A stretch of DNA of 64,000 nucleotides from Sphingomonadales bacterium (GCA_027486415.1 JAIXPC010000002.1:868001-932000); one strand, 5' to 3'; positions 44,967-55,633 are shown, counted from the stretch's first letter. The notes: generated from the letters alone by a model not told the origin. Translations and numbers: made by a program.

Positions 44967-46298
44967 ATGCCACGCACGCGCGCAGACGGGAAGAAAACGC
45001 AGATCGTCGTCGTGGGCGGCGGCGCCGGCGGGCTGGAATTGGTCACCCGGCTGGGCGCGCATTTCCCGCGCGATGATTTCGATATCATCCTCGTGGATCG
45101 CAACCCCACCCACATCTGGAAACCGCTGCTGCACGAGGTGGCCGCAGGCAGTCTTGACGCCAACCTCGACGAGGTCGGCTATCGCGGCCATGCCTATCGC
45201 TGGGGCTATCGTTATTTCGACGGTGCGCTGGAAGGCATTGATCGTGAGGCCAAGCAGATCATCATCGCGCCGATCCGCGATGATGACGGCAGCGAGGTGA
45301 TCGGCCGCCACCGCATCCGTTATGACATTCTCGTGATCGCCGTCGGCAGCGTGTCCAACGATTTCGGCATCCCGGGCGTGAAGGAGCATTGCCTGGCGCT
45401 GGAAACCCGTGTTGATGCCGACAGATTCCGCCGCAAACTGCTCAACCAGTGCCTGCGGGTCTCCCGCCAGATGATGGCCAATCCGGCCAATGATGCGACC
45501 GTGAACGTCGTGATCGTCGGCGGCGGCGCCACCGGTGTCGAACTGGCGGCCGAGCTTTATTCGGCGGCGGACGCTCTGGGTTTTTACGGGCTGGAGGTGT
45601 TCGACCGCAATCGCCTGAAGGTGACGCTGCTGGAAGCCGGGCCGCGCATCCTGCCGCAACTGCCGGACAAGCTGGCGGCGGCGGCGCATGGGGAACTGGA
45701 AAACCTTGGCGTCACCGTGCTGCCCGGCACGCAGGTTGTCGCCGCTACGCCAGACGCCATCCACGTGAAGGACGGCACCGTGATGCCGGCGGATATCCGC
45801 GTGTGGGCGGCCGGCGTGAAGGGCGCGGATTTCCTGGCTGACATCGGCGGGCTGGAAACCACCCGCAACAACCAGCTGCTGGTACGCGACACGCTGCAGA
45901 CCACGCGGGACGACTGCGTCTACGCCATCGGTGATTGCGCCAGCTACACGCCGCCGGCGCACACCCGTCCGATCCCGCCGCGCGCCCAGGCCGCGCACCA
46001 GATGGCTGATACGGTGTTCCGCAACATCAAGGCGCAACTGGCCGGCAAGCCGCTGCGCCCGTTCGTCTATCAGGACAAGGGCTCGCTGGTCAGCCTGGCG
46101 CGCTTCTCAACGGTGGGCAGCCTGATGGGCAATCTGGTCGGCGGCAAGATGGCAATCGAAGGCCGGCTGGCCCGCTTCGTCTACACGTCCCTGTATCGGA
46201 TGCATCTGATCGCCATCCACGGCTGGATCAAGGGGCTGTTCCTGATCCTTGTCGGCCACGTGAACCAGGTGGTGCGGCCCAAGTTGAAACTGCACTGA
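44967..46298 (+). CDS. NAD(P)/FAD-dependent oxidoreductase, type II NADH dehydrogenase-like
   Basis: QIVVVGGGAGGLELVTRLG; NPTHIWKPLLHEVAAGSLD; VVIVGGGATGVELAAELYS; VYAIGDCASYTPP. Confidence 0.94.
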   Translation: MPRTRADGKKTQIVVVGGGAGGLELVTRLGAHFPRDDFDIILVDRNPTHIWKPLLHEVAAGSLDANLDEVGYRGHAYRWGYRYFDGALEGIDREAKQIIIAPIRDDDGSEVIGRHRIRYDILVIAVGSVSNDFGIPGVKEHCLALETRVDADRFRRKLLNQCLRVSRQMMANPANDATVNVVIVGGGATGVELAAELYSAADALGFYGLEVFDRNRLKVTLLEAGPRILPQLPDKLAAAAHGELENLGVTVLPGTQVVAATPDAIHVKDGTVMPADIRVWAAGVKGADFLADIGGLETTRNNQLLVRDTLQTTRDDCVYAIGDCASYTPPAHTRPIPPRAQAAHQMADTVFRNIKAQLAGKPLRPFVYQDKGSLVSLARFSTVGSLMGNLVGGKMAIEGRLARFVYTSLYRMHLIAIHGWIKGLFLILVGHVNQVVRPKLKLH

Positions 46299-46359
46299 TC
46301 ACAAGGAAACGGCGCGGCGACCGGGGGTCGGTGGCCGCGCCAGTTTGCAATTGCGGCAA

Positions 46360-47592
46360 TCAGGCCGCGACGGTGCGGCGGCGGCGGCGCATGGCGGCGC
46401 CGGTCAGCCCAAAGCCCATGATCAGCATCGCCCAGCTCGACGGTTCCGGCACGCCGACATCGTAACCCATGGTGTCGAACGCAATCAGGTCGAAATAGGA
46501 CAGGCGCATCATCGGGCGCGTGCCATTGGGGCCGCTCGCGGTCGGATCCATGATGCCCAGCGGCAAGTTGCCGGTGAGCATGTCATCCTTCCAGTGGCTG
46601 GCCTGGCGAAGGTCGCCATTCAGCCGCCCAGTCGACAGCGGTGCCAGGCAGCTTTTGCCGGCATTGATCGAGAAGCACGAGGTCCCGCCGATCGACCAAT
46701 CCAAGGTCTGAGAACCATTGAACGCGCCATAACGCTGAAGATCGTTCACCGTGCCCCAGGCAATGTTGTTCAGGCCGCGGCGGCCCGGCAGCGCCACGCC
46801 CGGGAGCGCGTTGATGTCGGCCGTATCGACACCGGACCGAAAGCCCAGCGCGTGGCCGATTTCGTGGGCAGCAACGCCGACGAAATCGATCTTGCCAGCG
46901 TCGATGCCGTCAGTCGGATCGAAATCCCAGTCGAACAGCGTGCTGAACGAAACCGAACCGTCGCGTTGCGTGGTGTTGCCGGCGGCATAAACCGGATTCA
47001 GTCCAAGCGCCTTCAACTGGGCGGTGTTCACGCTGAGGTTGTTGTTGTCGACAGTGTTGTTGTTGTCGAGGAACCGCAGGCGCGAATCGATGGCCCCACC
47101 ATTGGGCGGTTCGTTGGTCACAAACGCCAGTGGCCCTGTCTGCAGGGAGCCGACTGCACGATTGTCGAAATAGGATTTGGCGTCGCCAGCCAGGGCGGTG
47201 CGCAGGCCGGCATAGGCTACAGTGTTGGTCGTCGATCCGGTGGAACCCAGAATGTTCGGACCGAGCGCGGCGAACTGCACGTCAAGCCGAATTGTGATCG
47301 GATCCTTGAGAACGCGCGACCACATGGCCGCGGCCATTTCGAACCCCGAGCGCGCCTGGGTGCCGGTGCCCACGCCACCAAGGTCGTTCAGGATGAACGT
47401 CATGCCTTGCGAGCTTTGCGAGGCCGCCGTCGCGCGCAATTGGCTGCTGGTTGCAAGTGCGGACGCAACATCAAGAACGCCCTGATGTTCGACGAACTGG
47501 TGACCGCAGGTCAGAGTGTGGACGTGCGCTTGTGCCAATGCAGCCACGGACGAGGCAGCGGCAAGCGCTGCCGACGCAATCTTAAGAAACAT
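46360..47592 (-). CDS. NF038122-like zinc metalloprotease with PEP-CTERM anchor
   Basis: Signal peptide; VGVAAHEIGHALGF zinc site; C-terminal VPEPSSWAMLIMGFGLTGAAMRRRRR. Confidence 0.88.
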   Translation of the reverse strand: MFLKIASAALAAASSVAALAQAHVHTLTCGHQFVEHQGVLDVASALATSSQLRATAASQSSQGMTFILNDLGGVGTGTQARSGFEMAAAMWSRVLKDPITIRLDVQFAALGPNILGSTGSTTNTVAYAGLRTALAGDAKSYFDNRAVGSLQTGPLAFVTNEPPNGGAIDSRLRFLDNNNTVDNNNLSVNTAQLKALGLNPVYAAGNTTQRDGSVSFSTLFDWDFDPTDGIDAGKIDFVGVAAHEIGHALGFRSGVDTADINALPGVALPGRRGLNNIAWGTVNDLQRYGAFNGSQTLDWSIGGTSCFSINAGKSCLAPLSTGRLNGDLRQASHWKDDMLTGNLPLGIMDPTASGPNGTRPMMRLSYFDLIAFDTMGYDVGVPEPSSWAMLIMGFGLTGAAMRRRRRTVAA

Positions 47593-47705
47593 GGTAAACC
47601 CCCTGCTTGTATTATGCAGGAGCGTAAAGGCCGCGATTAACGTTATCAAGTGCATTATTTACCTTGATGGCACGTCAATTGTGCACTGCAGCGCGCTGCA
47701 GCGGC

Positions 47706-48974
47706 CTATTCGTGGAATTCGGCCAGTTCCGGGATGCGGGTGAAGGCAATTGCCGGCCCGCGTGATCGCGTGGCACCGCGGGCATCGTGGCCCAGTGTCA
47801 CGGCATCGCGCCCGAAACGCTGGTTCATGCGATCCATCGCCTGGCTCAGCGCCAGCCGGCGCTGATCGGTCTTCGCGCACAGCAGGGCATTGCTGTCGAA
47901 CAGGTCGGCCTGGGCGGCGCTGGCTTCGGTCAACTCGCCCAGCACCACGCCCACCTGCAGCAGCCGGCGCGGTGCAAATTCGCGCTCCATCTGCGCCCAC
48001 AGCCGCTCCATCGCCTCCACCAGGCTGATCGAATCCGCAACGCGCGGCAGCTTCACGCCGCCCTTCCACTTCGTGCCGCGCTCCTCCCCCTTCACGAACA
48101 GGCCCAGCCAGCCGGCGCGGCTGTCAGCGCGGCGCAGGCGGGTGCCGGCCTTCATCACCAGCCGCCGCGCCACCAGCCGCGCGACGGAGAACGGACGCTT
48201 TTCTGGCCCCAGCACATGACTGTGCCCGATCGATCGCCGTTCGGTCGCCACCTCGGCCACCTCGTGACCGTTCAGCAGCCAGTGCAGCCGTTCGCCCCAC
48301 ACATTGCCCCAGGCCCGCGCCGCCTGCGCCGGTGACAGCGCGAACAATTGTTCCATCGTCACCAGGCCAGCGGCCGCCAGCCGGCGTTCCATGGCCCGGC
48401 CCACGCCCGGAATGTCTGACAGTTTCAACCGCGACAGCCGCGCCCGGCGCACATCATCGGTCAGGATGGTCAGTCCATCCGGCTTCTCCATGTCGGCTGC
48501 CATCTTGGCGAGCAGCCGGTTCTGCGCGACGCCGATGGAGGCGGTCAGGCATTCTCCCACATTCGCCGCCAGTCCGGCCTTGATGCGCCGGGCCAGGTCA
48601 GCCGCCGCCTGCGGGCTGTTCTCGTTATCGAGCAGGCGACACGCCACTTCGTCGATGGAGCAGACGCTGGTCACAGGCACGTGCCGCTCCACCTCGGCGA
48701 TCACCTTGTGGTGAAAGCGCACATAGTCATCGTGGTGGCCGGGCACGATCACCACGTCGCGGCACATCGCCTTGGCCTGCCAGATCTTCGTGCCGGTGCG
48801 GATGCCATGGGCCTTGGCCTCGTAACTGGCGGCAATCGCGCTGGTGCTGTCGGTCATCACCGGCGCCATCACCACCGGGCGCCCGCGCAGCGCCGGGTTC
48901 AACTCCTGCTCCACGCTCGCGAAATAGCTGTTGAGATCGAGATAGAGCCAGCGAAGGGGCGGGGACTTGGCCAT
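47706..48974 (-). CDS. Y-family DNA polymerase (DinB/Pol IV-like)
   Basis: LYLDLNSYFASVEQELNPALRGRPVVMAP; SIDEVACRL catalytic acid motif; LSDIPGVGRAMERRL; RRSIGHSHVLGPEKR. Confidence 0.94.
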   Translation of the reverse strand: MAKSPPLRWLYLDLNSYFASVEQELNPALRGRPVVMAPVMTDSTSAIAASYEAKAHGIRTGTKIWQAKAMCRDVVIVPGHHDDYVRFHHKVIAEVERHVPVTSVCSIDEVACRLLDNENSPQAAADLARRIKAGLAANVGECLTASIGVAQNRLLAKMAADMEKPDGLTILTDDVRRARLSRLKLSDIPGVGRAMERRLAAAGLVTMEQLFALSPAQAARAWGNVWGERLHWLLNGHEVAEVATERRSIGHSHVLGPEKRPFSVARLVARRLVMKAGTRLRRADSRAGWLGLFVKGEERGTKWKGGVKLPRVADSISLVEAMERLWAQMEREFAPRRLLQVGVVLGELTEASAAQADLFDSNALLCAKTDQRRLALSQAMDRMNQRFGRDAVTLGHDARGATRSRGPAIAFTRIPELAEFHE

Positions 48975-49057
48975 GTCCGGATGCTAGCACAGAAGGAACA
49001 GACCAAGAACATGATTTCTGCGTCATCCGGCACCTTCCCCGCCGCGCCGCGGACTGT

Positions 49058-49858
49058 ATGGTGCGCGCCATGACGCAGACGCCCGACGACAAGACCATCC
49101 TCGCTGCCGCCGCTGCCGACGAACCGGCCGGCATCCGGGCGGTGTCTGCCGGCGCGCTCGCCGGGCGACAGTTGCGCTATTATGATTTCTGCATGGCGGC
49201 CTTTGCCGTCATCCTGATCTGTTCCAACCTGATCGGTGCCGGCAAGCAGGCCGCGATCAGCATCGGCAGCAGCGATCCGATCATCTTCGGCGCCGGCATC
49301 CTGTTCTTCCCACTGGGCTATGTGCTGGGCGACGTTCTCACCGAAGTCTATGGCTATGCCCGCGCCCGCCGGGTCGTCTGGGTGGGCTTTGCCGCCTCGG
49401 CCTTCACCGCCTTCATGTGCGCTGTCGTTGTCGCCATGCCGCCGGCGCCGGGATGGAGCGGGCAGGAAACCCTGGCCGCCGTGTTCGGCCAGACGCCGCG
49501 CATCTTCATCGCCTCGATCACCGCCTTCTGGGCCGGCGAATTCGCCAACAGCTTCGTGCTGGCCCGGCTGAAGCTGCTCACGCAGGGCCGTCACCTGTGG
49601 ATGCGGACGATTGGCTCAACGGTGGTGGGGCAGGGGGTGGACAGCCTGATCTTCTACCCGCTCGCCTTTTTGGGGCAGCCCGATTGGCCGGTGGAGCGCG
49701 TGTTCCTGATCGCGGGCACCAATTATCTCTTGAAGGTGTTGTGGGAAGTGGTGCTCACGCCGCTCACCTACGCCGTGGTCGGCTGGTTCAAGCGGGTCGA
49801 GGGCCTCGATGTCTATGACACCGGCACCGATTTCACGCCGTTCCAGACGCGGGTTTAA
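49058..49858 (+). CDS. Queuosine precursor transporter (YhhQ/VUT family)
   Basis: RYYDFCMAAFAVILICSNLIGAGKQAAI...GAGILFFPLGYVLGDVLTEVYGYARARRVVWVGF. Confidence 0.92.
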   Translation: MVRAMTQTPDDKTILAAAAADEPAGIRAVSAGALAGRQLRYYDFCMAAFAVILICSNLIGAGKQAAISIGSSDPIIFGAGILFFPLGYVLGDVLTEVYGYARARRVVWVGFAASAFTAFMCAVVVAMPPAPGWSGQETLAAVFGQTPRIFIASITAFWAGEFANSFVLARLKLLTQGRHLWMRTIGSTVVGQGVDSLIFYPLAFLGQPDWPVERVFLIAGTNYLLKVLWEVVLTPLTYAVVGWFKRVEGLDVYDTGTDFTPFQTRV

Positions 49859-50778
49859 AGCGGCATCGCCATCAGATCGCGGCCGACGATGATGCGGCCG
49901 CCGAACGCCTTCGCCGCTGCACTGCGCCAGTCTTCGTCGCCGATGCTGGCATCGCCTCCCGGCACGAAATGGCTGAGCACCAGCGTCTTCACGCCGGCCG
50001 CCGCCGCAAGCTCGCCGGCCTGTTCAACCAGCGTGTGGCTGGCGAGCAGATGGGCGCGCAGGGATGGCGCGTTGCTTTCGCTGGCGATCAGCCGTTCCAT
50101 CGCCGGCAGATACATCACCTCCTGCACCAGGATGTCAGCACCCTTCGCCAGATCAATCAGCGCCCGGCACGGCCGCGTGTCGCCAGACCACACCACGGAT
50201 CTGCCCGCCCAGTCGAAGCGATAGGCAAAACTGTCGATGAGCGGCGGATGCTCCACCCGCGCAGCCGTCACCTTCAGCCCGGCCGCATTGTGCTGCACCC
50301 CGGGCTGTACCTCTTCCACACGGATCATCTGCCTGAGATCGGGCCGGCCCTCGTCGGCCATCCGGGTTTCGATATCCACCCGTGCAAAGCGCAGCCAGTC
50401 CCGCGCCATCTGCTTCATGCCGTTGGGGCCATGCACCGTCACCGGCGTGGTCAGCGCGCCGCTCCATGCCAGCCAGGGCAGGGTAAAGGCATCGGCAACA
50501 TGATCATTGTGCAGATGGGTGATCCACACGTGCGCCAGTGCCTTCAGCGGCAGGCCGGCCAGTGCCGCCTGTCGCGCCACGCCATTGCCGGCGTCCACGA
50601 TGTGGAGCTGGCCGCCGATCATCAGGGCCATCGCCGGCGCGGCACGCAGGGCCTTTGGCGTCGGCCCGCCGCCGGTGCCGAGCAGGACGAGCTGATCGGG
50701 CGCGGGCTGGGCGCGCACCGCACCTGGCAGACATGCCGCAGCCGCAGCCATGGCAAGCATCTGGCGTCGTGACGGCAT
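49855..50778 (-). CDS. Secreted MBL-fold metallo-hydrolase with Tat-like signal
   Basis: MPSRRQMLAMAAAAACLPGAVRAQ; VWITHLHNDHVADAF; VWSGDTRPCRALIDLAKGADILVQEVM. Confidence 0.9.
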   Translation of the reverse strand: MPSRRQMLAMAAAAACLPGAVRAQPAPDQLVLLGTGGGPTPKALRAAPAMALMIGGQLHIVDAGNGVARQAALAGLPLKALAHVWITHLHNDHVADAFTLPWLAWSGALTTPVTVHGPNGMKQMARDWLRFARVDIETRMADEGRPDLRQMIRVEEVQPGVQHNAAGLKVTAARVEHPPLIDSFAYRFDWAGRSVVWSGDTRPCRALIDLAKGADILVQEVMYLPAMERLIASESNAPSLRAHLLASHTLVEQAGELAAAAGVKTLVLSHFVPGGDASIGDEDWRSAAAKAFGGRIIVGRDLMAMPL

Positions 50779-50923
50779 GACGTGGCCTTCCCCTTTGCAC
50801 CGTTGCGCGCAGGGTGGGGCAGCGGCTGGCAGGAGGCAAGGCAGGAATGATCGGGGATCCGGGAGGTGGTCCGGTTTCAGGCAGCCCTCGGGTCAGGTGG
50901 CCCTCAGGTCAGGCCGACGGTCG

Positions 50924-51271
50924 TCAGGCGGGGCCGTTGCCGTCCCGCGCTGCACCAGCCTGCGCGCGGACCACCGCGCTGAACCACGCGATGTCGATCA
51001 TCACCGTCACCGCCAGAAGCAGGGTGAGGCCATAGACGCCGAGCATGGCGAGATCGGAAGCGGAGGCGCTCACGGACTGCTGTTCCAGTTGGACGAGCAA
51101 CAGGAACTGCACCGCGGTTACGGCGAGCAGACAAAAACCGGCGAGCGTCCGCAGCGTCGGGGAGGTCAACAGGGTGAGGCCGGTGGCTTGCATGGCTCTG
51201 GGCATGGCTCTGGGCCTTTCGCTCGTGTCCTGCTGCAGCGGGATGCTCTGCGGTGATGATGCGGCAGGCAT
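50924..51271 (-). CDS. Small membrane protein of unknown function
   Basis: Two hydrophobic segments TLAGFCLLAVTAVQFLLLVQL and LAMLGVYGLTLLLAVTVMIDIAWF. Confidence 0.55.
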   Translation of the reverse strand: MPAASSPQSIPLQQDTSERPRAMPRAMQATGLTLLTSPTLRTLAGFCLLAVTAVQFLLLVQLEQQSVSASASDLAMLGVYGLTLLLAVTVMIDIAWFSAVVRAQAGAARDGNGPA

Positions 51272-51510
51272 CTATGGCGTCTCCCCCGGCGCCGACAATC
51301 GGCGTTGCTGTCGATATCATTAAGGAAATATTTACCATACCACAAGAGTGGAATAGCGGAGGGGTCAAAATATTGAAAAAACAGGATTTATAGCGTTCAC
51401 AGCGGATGATTTTGCACCCGGAACGGATGCAATTTCGAGGACGCCTGGCCCTGAATTTGCGGAGAAGCCGCGAATCGCGTGTCAGTTGCCGGCGCCGCGG
51501 CAGCAGCGGC

Positions 51511-52176
51511 TCAGCCCAGTGCGGCCTGCACGGCTTCAAACATGCGGCGGCCATCGGTGCCGCCCTGTTCGGCTTCGATCAGCCGTTCCGGGTGGGGCAT
51601 CATGCCCAGCACGTTGCCGGCGTCGTTCAGGATGCCGGCAATGTTGCGCGCCGAACCATTGACGGCCTCGGCATAGCGGAAGGCGACACGGCCTTCGCCT
51701 TCCAGCCGGTCAAGCGTCCCCTCGTCGGCGAAATAATTGCCGTCATGGTGGGCGACTGGAATGGTGAGCGTTTCGCCAGCGGCATAGCGACTGGTGAAGA
51801 TCGACTGGCTGTTGCCGACTTCGAGGCGGACATGGCGGCAGACGAAATTGAGGCCGGCGTTCCGCATCAGCGCGCCCGGCAGCAGCCCGGCTTCGGTGAG
51901 CACCTGGAAGCCGTTGCAGATGCCGAGGACGGCGCGGCCCTGGCCCGCCGCCTGCACCACGGCCTGCATCACCGGTGAACGCGCCGCCATCGCGCCGGAG
52001 CGCAGATAATCGCCGTAGGAAAAGCCGCCCGGCACGCCAATGAAATCAAGGCCGTCCGGCAGGCTGGTTTCGGCGTGCCACACCATCGTCGGCGCCGCGC
52101 CGGTCACCTTGGTGATGGCATCGGCAAGATCGCGATCGCAATTCGATCCCGGAAAGACGATGACCGCGGCTTTCAC
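51511..52176 (-). CDS. purQ: Phosphoribosylformylglycinamidine synthase subunit PurQ
   Basis: [58 protein letters not shown]. Confidence 0.97.
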   Translation of the reverse strand: MKAAVIVFPGSNCDRDLADAITKVTGAAPTMVWHAETSLPDGLDFIGVPGGFSYGDYLRSGAMAARSPVMQAVVQAAGQGRAVLGICNGFQVLTEAGLLPGALMRNAGLNFVCRHVRLEVGNSQSIFTSRYAAGETLTIPVAHHDGNYFADEGTLDRLEGEGRVAFRYAEAVNGSARNIAGILNDAGNVLGMMPHPERLIEAEQGGTDGRRMFEAVQAALG

Positions 52177-52403
52177 GGCATCTCGATCCGGAAATTCTCG
52201 ATCACAGTGTTGGCCAGCAGCTGGCGGGCCATGGCTTCCACCGTTTCGCGGGGCGTGCCGTCGGCCAGTTCCAGTTCGATGATCTTGCCGGCCCGGACGT
52301 CGCCGACACCTTCAAACCCCAGCCCCTTCAGGGCCGATTCGATGGCCCGGCCCTGCGGGTCGAGCACGCCATTCTTGAGCGTGACGGTGACGGTGGCTTT
52401 CAT
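52173..52403 (-). CDS. purS: Phosphoribosylformylglycinamidine synthase subunit PurS
   Basis: [46 protein letters not shown]. Confidence 0.96.
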   Translation of the reverse strand: MKATVTVTLKNGVLDPQGRAIESALKGLGFEGVGDVRAGKIIELELADGTPRETVEAMARQLLANTVIENFRIEMP

Positions 52404-52449
52404 GGGCGCGGCCATAGGCCGAACCGGGCCGGCGTGCAAGCGCGGCGCT

Positions 52450-53988
52450 TCAGCCCAGCAGCAGCGCCGCGGCAGCGCCCGCGCCGGCGGCCAGCAGCAG
52501 CCACGGCGTCGACCAGCCCACCGACCGGGATTCGGGCAGCGGCGGCAGCGGTGGTTGCGGCGGCGCGGCGCCTGGCATCGGATGTTCGGCGACCCACTGA
52601 CGGAAAATGCGCGGCAACTGGCGCAGCGCCCGGGCATTGAGCACCAGGCTGTCGGCGATCACGGCTTCCGGGCCCATCTCGTCACGCACCCAGTCGCGCA
52701 CATAGGGCGCCGCCACGTCCCACATGTTGACCTGCGGATCGATGGTCAGCGCCACGCCTTCCACCATCACCATGGTCTTTTGCAGCAGCAGCAGGTGCGG
52801 CTGCACCGGCATGTCGAAACTGCGGGTGATCGAAAACAGGCCTTCCAGCAGATCGGTGATGGCGATGTCCTTCGCCTGCCGGCCGCGGATGGGTTCGCCC
52901 ACGGCCCGCAGCGCCGTCGCAAACGCCGCCGGATTGTGGTGGCCCGGCACATAGCCGGCCTCGAAATGGATTTCGGCGACGCGGGCGTAATTGCCGGTCA
53001 CCAGCCCGTGCAGGATTTCTGCCAGATACAGGCGAGCGCGGCGGTTGATGCGGCCCATGATGCCAAAATCGATGACGCCGATACGGGCATGATCGCACGC
53101 ATCGCTGGGCGGGATGACGAAAAGATTGCCCTGATGGAGATCGGCGTGGAAAAAGCCCTTGGCGATGGCCTGGGCCAGGAAGCCGTTGACCAGCACCCGC
53201 GCCAGCGCTGGCCGGTCGATTGCCAGTGCCTCCAGCCCGGCACGATCAGACACTTTCACCCCGTCGATCCAGTCGATCACCAGCATCCGCCGTGTCGAGC
53301 GCTGCCAGTCGACGGCCGGCACGACGAAATCGGGCTCGCCGGCAAGGATTTCACCCAGTTCCGAGCAGTTGGCAGCCTCGCGGCGCAGATCCAGCTCGGC
53401 CTCGATCCAGCTCTTGAAGGTGGCGATGACGGCACGCGGGCGCAGGCGGGCAAACTCGCCGCCCAGCGTCTCGATATGGCCTGCTCCCCATTCGTAGGTG
53501 CTCAGCGCTGATGCAATCTCCGCCTCGATGCCGGGGCGCAGCAGCTTGATGGCGACACGGCGGCCATCGCTGGTGATGGCGCGATGCACCTGGGCAATGG
53601 ACGCGGCGCCCACGGCTTCGGGTTCGATCGATTGAAAGCGGCTTTTCCAGTCGCCGCCGCAATTGGCATTGAGCACGGGTTCGATCGCGGCGAACGGAAC
53701 CGGCGGCACCTGATCCTGCAGGCGGGCAAGATCGGTCGCGGCCTCCACGCCGATCAGATCAGGACGGGTGGCGAGCGCCTGGCCCAGCTTGATCGCCGCC
53801 GGGCCGACGGCGGCCAGACCGCCGGCAAAGTCCGGCGTTTTGGGCGCGGCGGACGCAAATCGGGCGACGCGGGCCAGCAATCGCACGGCAAAGGGCAGCC
53901 GATCCGATTCAAACGGCCGCAAGGCGCCGTGGCGCGCCATCCGGCGGCCCCACACCAGCAGTCGCCACAGGTGGAGCAGTGCGGTCAA
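52450..53988 (-). CDS. ubiB: Ubiquinone biosynthesis ABC1-family kinase-like protein
   Basis: GPAAIKLGQALATRPDLIG; EAVGAASIAQVHRA; HADLHQGNLFVI; GVIDFGIMGRI. Confidence 0.95.
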   Translation of the reverse strand: MTALLHLWRLLVWGRRMARHGALRPFESDRLPFAVRLLARVARFASAAPKTPDFAGGLAAVGPAAIKLGQALATRPDLIGVEAATDLARLQDQVPPVPFAAIEPVLNANCGGDWKSRFQSIEPEAVGAASIAQVHRAITSDGRRVAIKLLRPGIEAEIASALSTYEWGAGHIETLGGEFARLRPRAVIATFKSWIEAELDLRREAANCSELGEILAGEPDFVVPAVDWQRSTRRMLVIDWIDGVKVSDRAGLEALAIDRPALARVLVNGFLAQAIAKGFFHADLHQGNLFVIPPSDACDHARIGVIDFGIMGRINRRARLYLAEILHGLVTGNYARVAEIHFEAGYVPGHHNPAAFATALRAVGEPIRGRQAKDIAITDLLEGLFSITRSFDMPVQPHLLLLQKTMVMVEGVALTIDPQVNMWDVAAPYVRDWVRDEMGPEAVIADSLVLNARALRQLPRIFRQWVAEHPMPGAAPPQPPLPPLPESRSVGWSTPWLLLAAGAGAAAALLLG

Positions 53989-53989
53989 A

Positions 53990-54721
53990 TCAGACCTTCC
54001 AGCCCGAATGGATTGCGACCGCGCCGCCCAGGATCGGCCGGTACCGCACCTGGCTGAAACCGGCGGCCCGGATCATGTCGGCAAAGTCCGGCATCTTCGG
54101 GAAACGGCGGATCGATTCGATCAGATAGCGATAGCTGTCGGCATCCTTGGCCACCATTTCGCCGATGCGGGGCACCAGTTTCTCCGAATAGACGTCGTAG
54201 ATTTCGGCGAAGCCCGGCCATGTGGTCGTCGAGAATTCGAGGCAGAAGAACCGCCCGCCATAGCGCAGCACGCGGTGCGCTTCCTTCAGGGCTGCCGGAA
54301 TGTCGGTGACATTCCTGATGCCAAAGGCGATGGTGTAGGCATCGAAGCTGTTGACGGGAAACGACAATGTTTCGGCATTTTCCTCGCGCCAGATCAGGCT
54401 CGTCAGCCCGCGTTCGGCGGCCCGTTCCATGCCCACTTCCAGCATCGCGGGATTGATGTCGGCGACCGTCACGTTGGCACCGGCCTTGTCCATGCGGAAG
54501 GCGATGTCGCCAGTGCCGCCAGCCATGTCGAGAATGTCTTCACCGGCACGCGGGTTCACCAGACGGACGAAATCATCCTTCCAGATCCGGTGCATGCCGG
54601 CCGACATCAGGTCGTTCATGATGTCGTACCGTTTGGCCACCGACCGGAACACGTCGCCGACCCGGCGTGTCTTTTCCTCGCGCGAGACCTCTTCATATCC
54701 AAAGCTGACGGTGTCGGTCAT
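53990..54721 (-). CDS. ubiE: Demethylmenaquinone/ubiquinone methyltransferase
   Basis: [51 protein letters not shown]. Confidence 0.96.
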   Translation of the reverse strand: MTDTVSFGYEEVSREEKTRRVGDVFRSVAKRYDIMNDLMSAGMHRIWKDDFVRLVNPRAGEDILDMAGGTGDIAFRMDKAGANVTVADINPAMLEVGMERAAERGLTSLIWREENAETLSFPVNSFDAYTIAFGIRNVTDIPAALKEAHRVLRYGGRFFCLEFSTTTWPGFAEIYDVYSEKLVPRIGEMVAKDADSYRYLIESIRRFPKMPDFADMIRAAGFSQVRYRPILGGAVAIHSGWKV

Positions 54722-54793
54722 CATTCGTCCTTTTCGCAGCGCGCGGCTTAGCTTAGGCTTGGCGGCCATGCAAACGCCGCCTATGTCGCGGCA

Positions 54794-55633
54794 ATGCCTG
54801 AATTGCCCGAAGTCGAAACCGTGATGCGTGGCCTGACGCCGGTGTGGCAAGGCCAGCGTTTCACCCGTGTCGTGGCCAACCGGCCCGATCTGCGCCGTCC
54901 GCTGCCGGAGGGTCTGGGCCAGCGGTTGACTGGCGCGACCGTGGTCCGGCTCGGCCGTCGCGCCAAATATGGTCTGGTTGAAACCGACCGCGGCGACACG
55001 CTGATCATCCACCTTGGCATGTCCGGCCGGATGCGGGTCGATCCCGGTGTCCTTGAGAAGCATGATCATGTCGTTTTTGAAACGGCCAATGGCCGCATCG
55101 TGGCCTTCAATGATGCGCGGCGGTTTGGCAGCCTTGATCTGGTGCCGACCGAAGCGGCCACGGCGCACCCGCTGCTGGCCGGCATCGGGCCCGAACCGCT
55201 GGGGCCTGATTATGGCCTGGCGTTGCTCACGCGTATCTTTGCCGAACGGTTGGCGCCGGCAAAGGCCATCCTGCTCGATCAGCGTCTGATCGCCGGGCTC
55301 GGCAATATCTATGTCTGCGAGGCGCTGCACCGGGCCGGCATCCATCCCGAAACACCCGGTGGCGCGGTGACCCGGCGCCAGCTTGATCGCCTGTTGCCGG
55401 CAATCCCGGCGGTTCTGGAAGAAGCGATCGCCGCCGGTGGCTCGACCCTGCGCGATCATGTTGCGCCTGATGGCACGCTCGGCTATTTCCAAAAGGACTT
55501 TGCCGTTTACGGGCGTGAGGGCGACACGTGCACGACGTGCGCGGCCACCGTATCGCGCATCGTCCAGTCCGGCCGGTCAAGCTTCTTCTGTCCATCGTGC
55601 CAGACGCTGCCGAAGGGGTCGCGAAAGGCTTGA
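54794..55633 (+). CDS. mutM: Formamidopyrimidine-DNA glycosylase
   Basis: [43 protein letters not shown]-terminal zinc finger [25 protein letters not shown]. Confidence 0.98.
   Translation: MPELPEVETVMRGLTPVWQGQRFTRVVANRPDLRRPLPEGLGQRLTGATVVRLGRRAKYGLVETDRGDTLIIHLGMSGRMRVDPGVLEKHDHVVFETANGRIVAFNDARRFGSLDLVPTEAATAHPLLAGIGPEPLGPDYGLALLTRIFAERLAPAKAILLDQRLIAGLGNIYVCEALHRAGIHPETPGGAVTRRQLDRLLPAIPAVLEEAIAAGGSTLRDHVAPDGTLGYFQKDFAVYGREGDTCTTCAATVSRIVQSGRSSFFCPSCQTLPKGSRKA

Noticed and set aside
46345-47640. 431-aa plus-strand ORF exactly opposite the metalloprotease ORF
   Set aside because: Striking equal length, but composition is arginine/glutamine/histidine-rich shadow sequence, while the minus ORF has signal peptide, HEIGH and PEP-CTERM.
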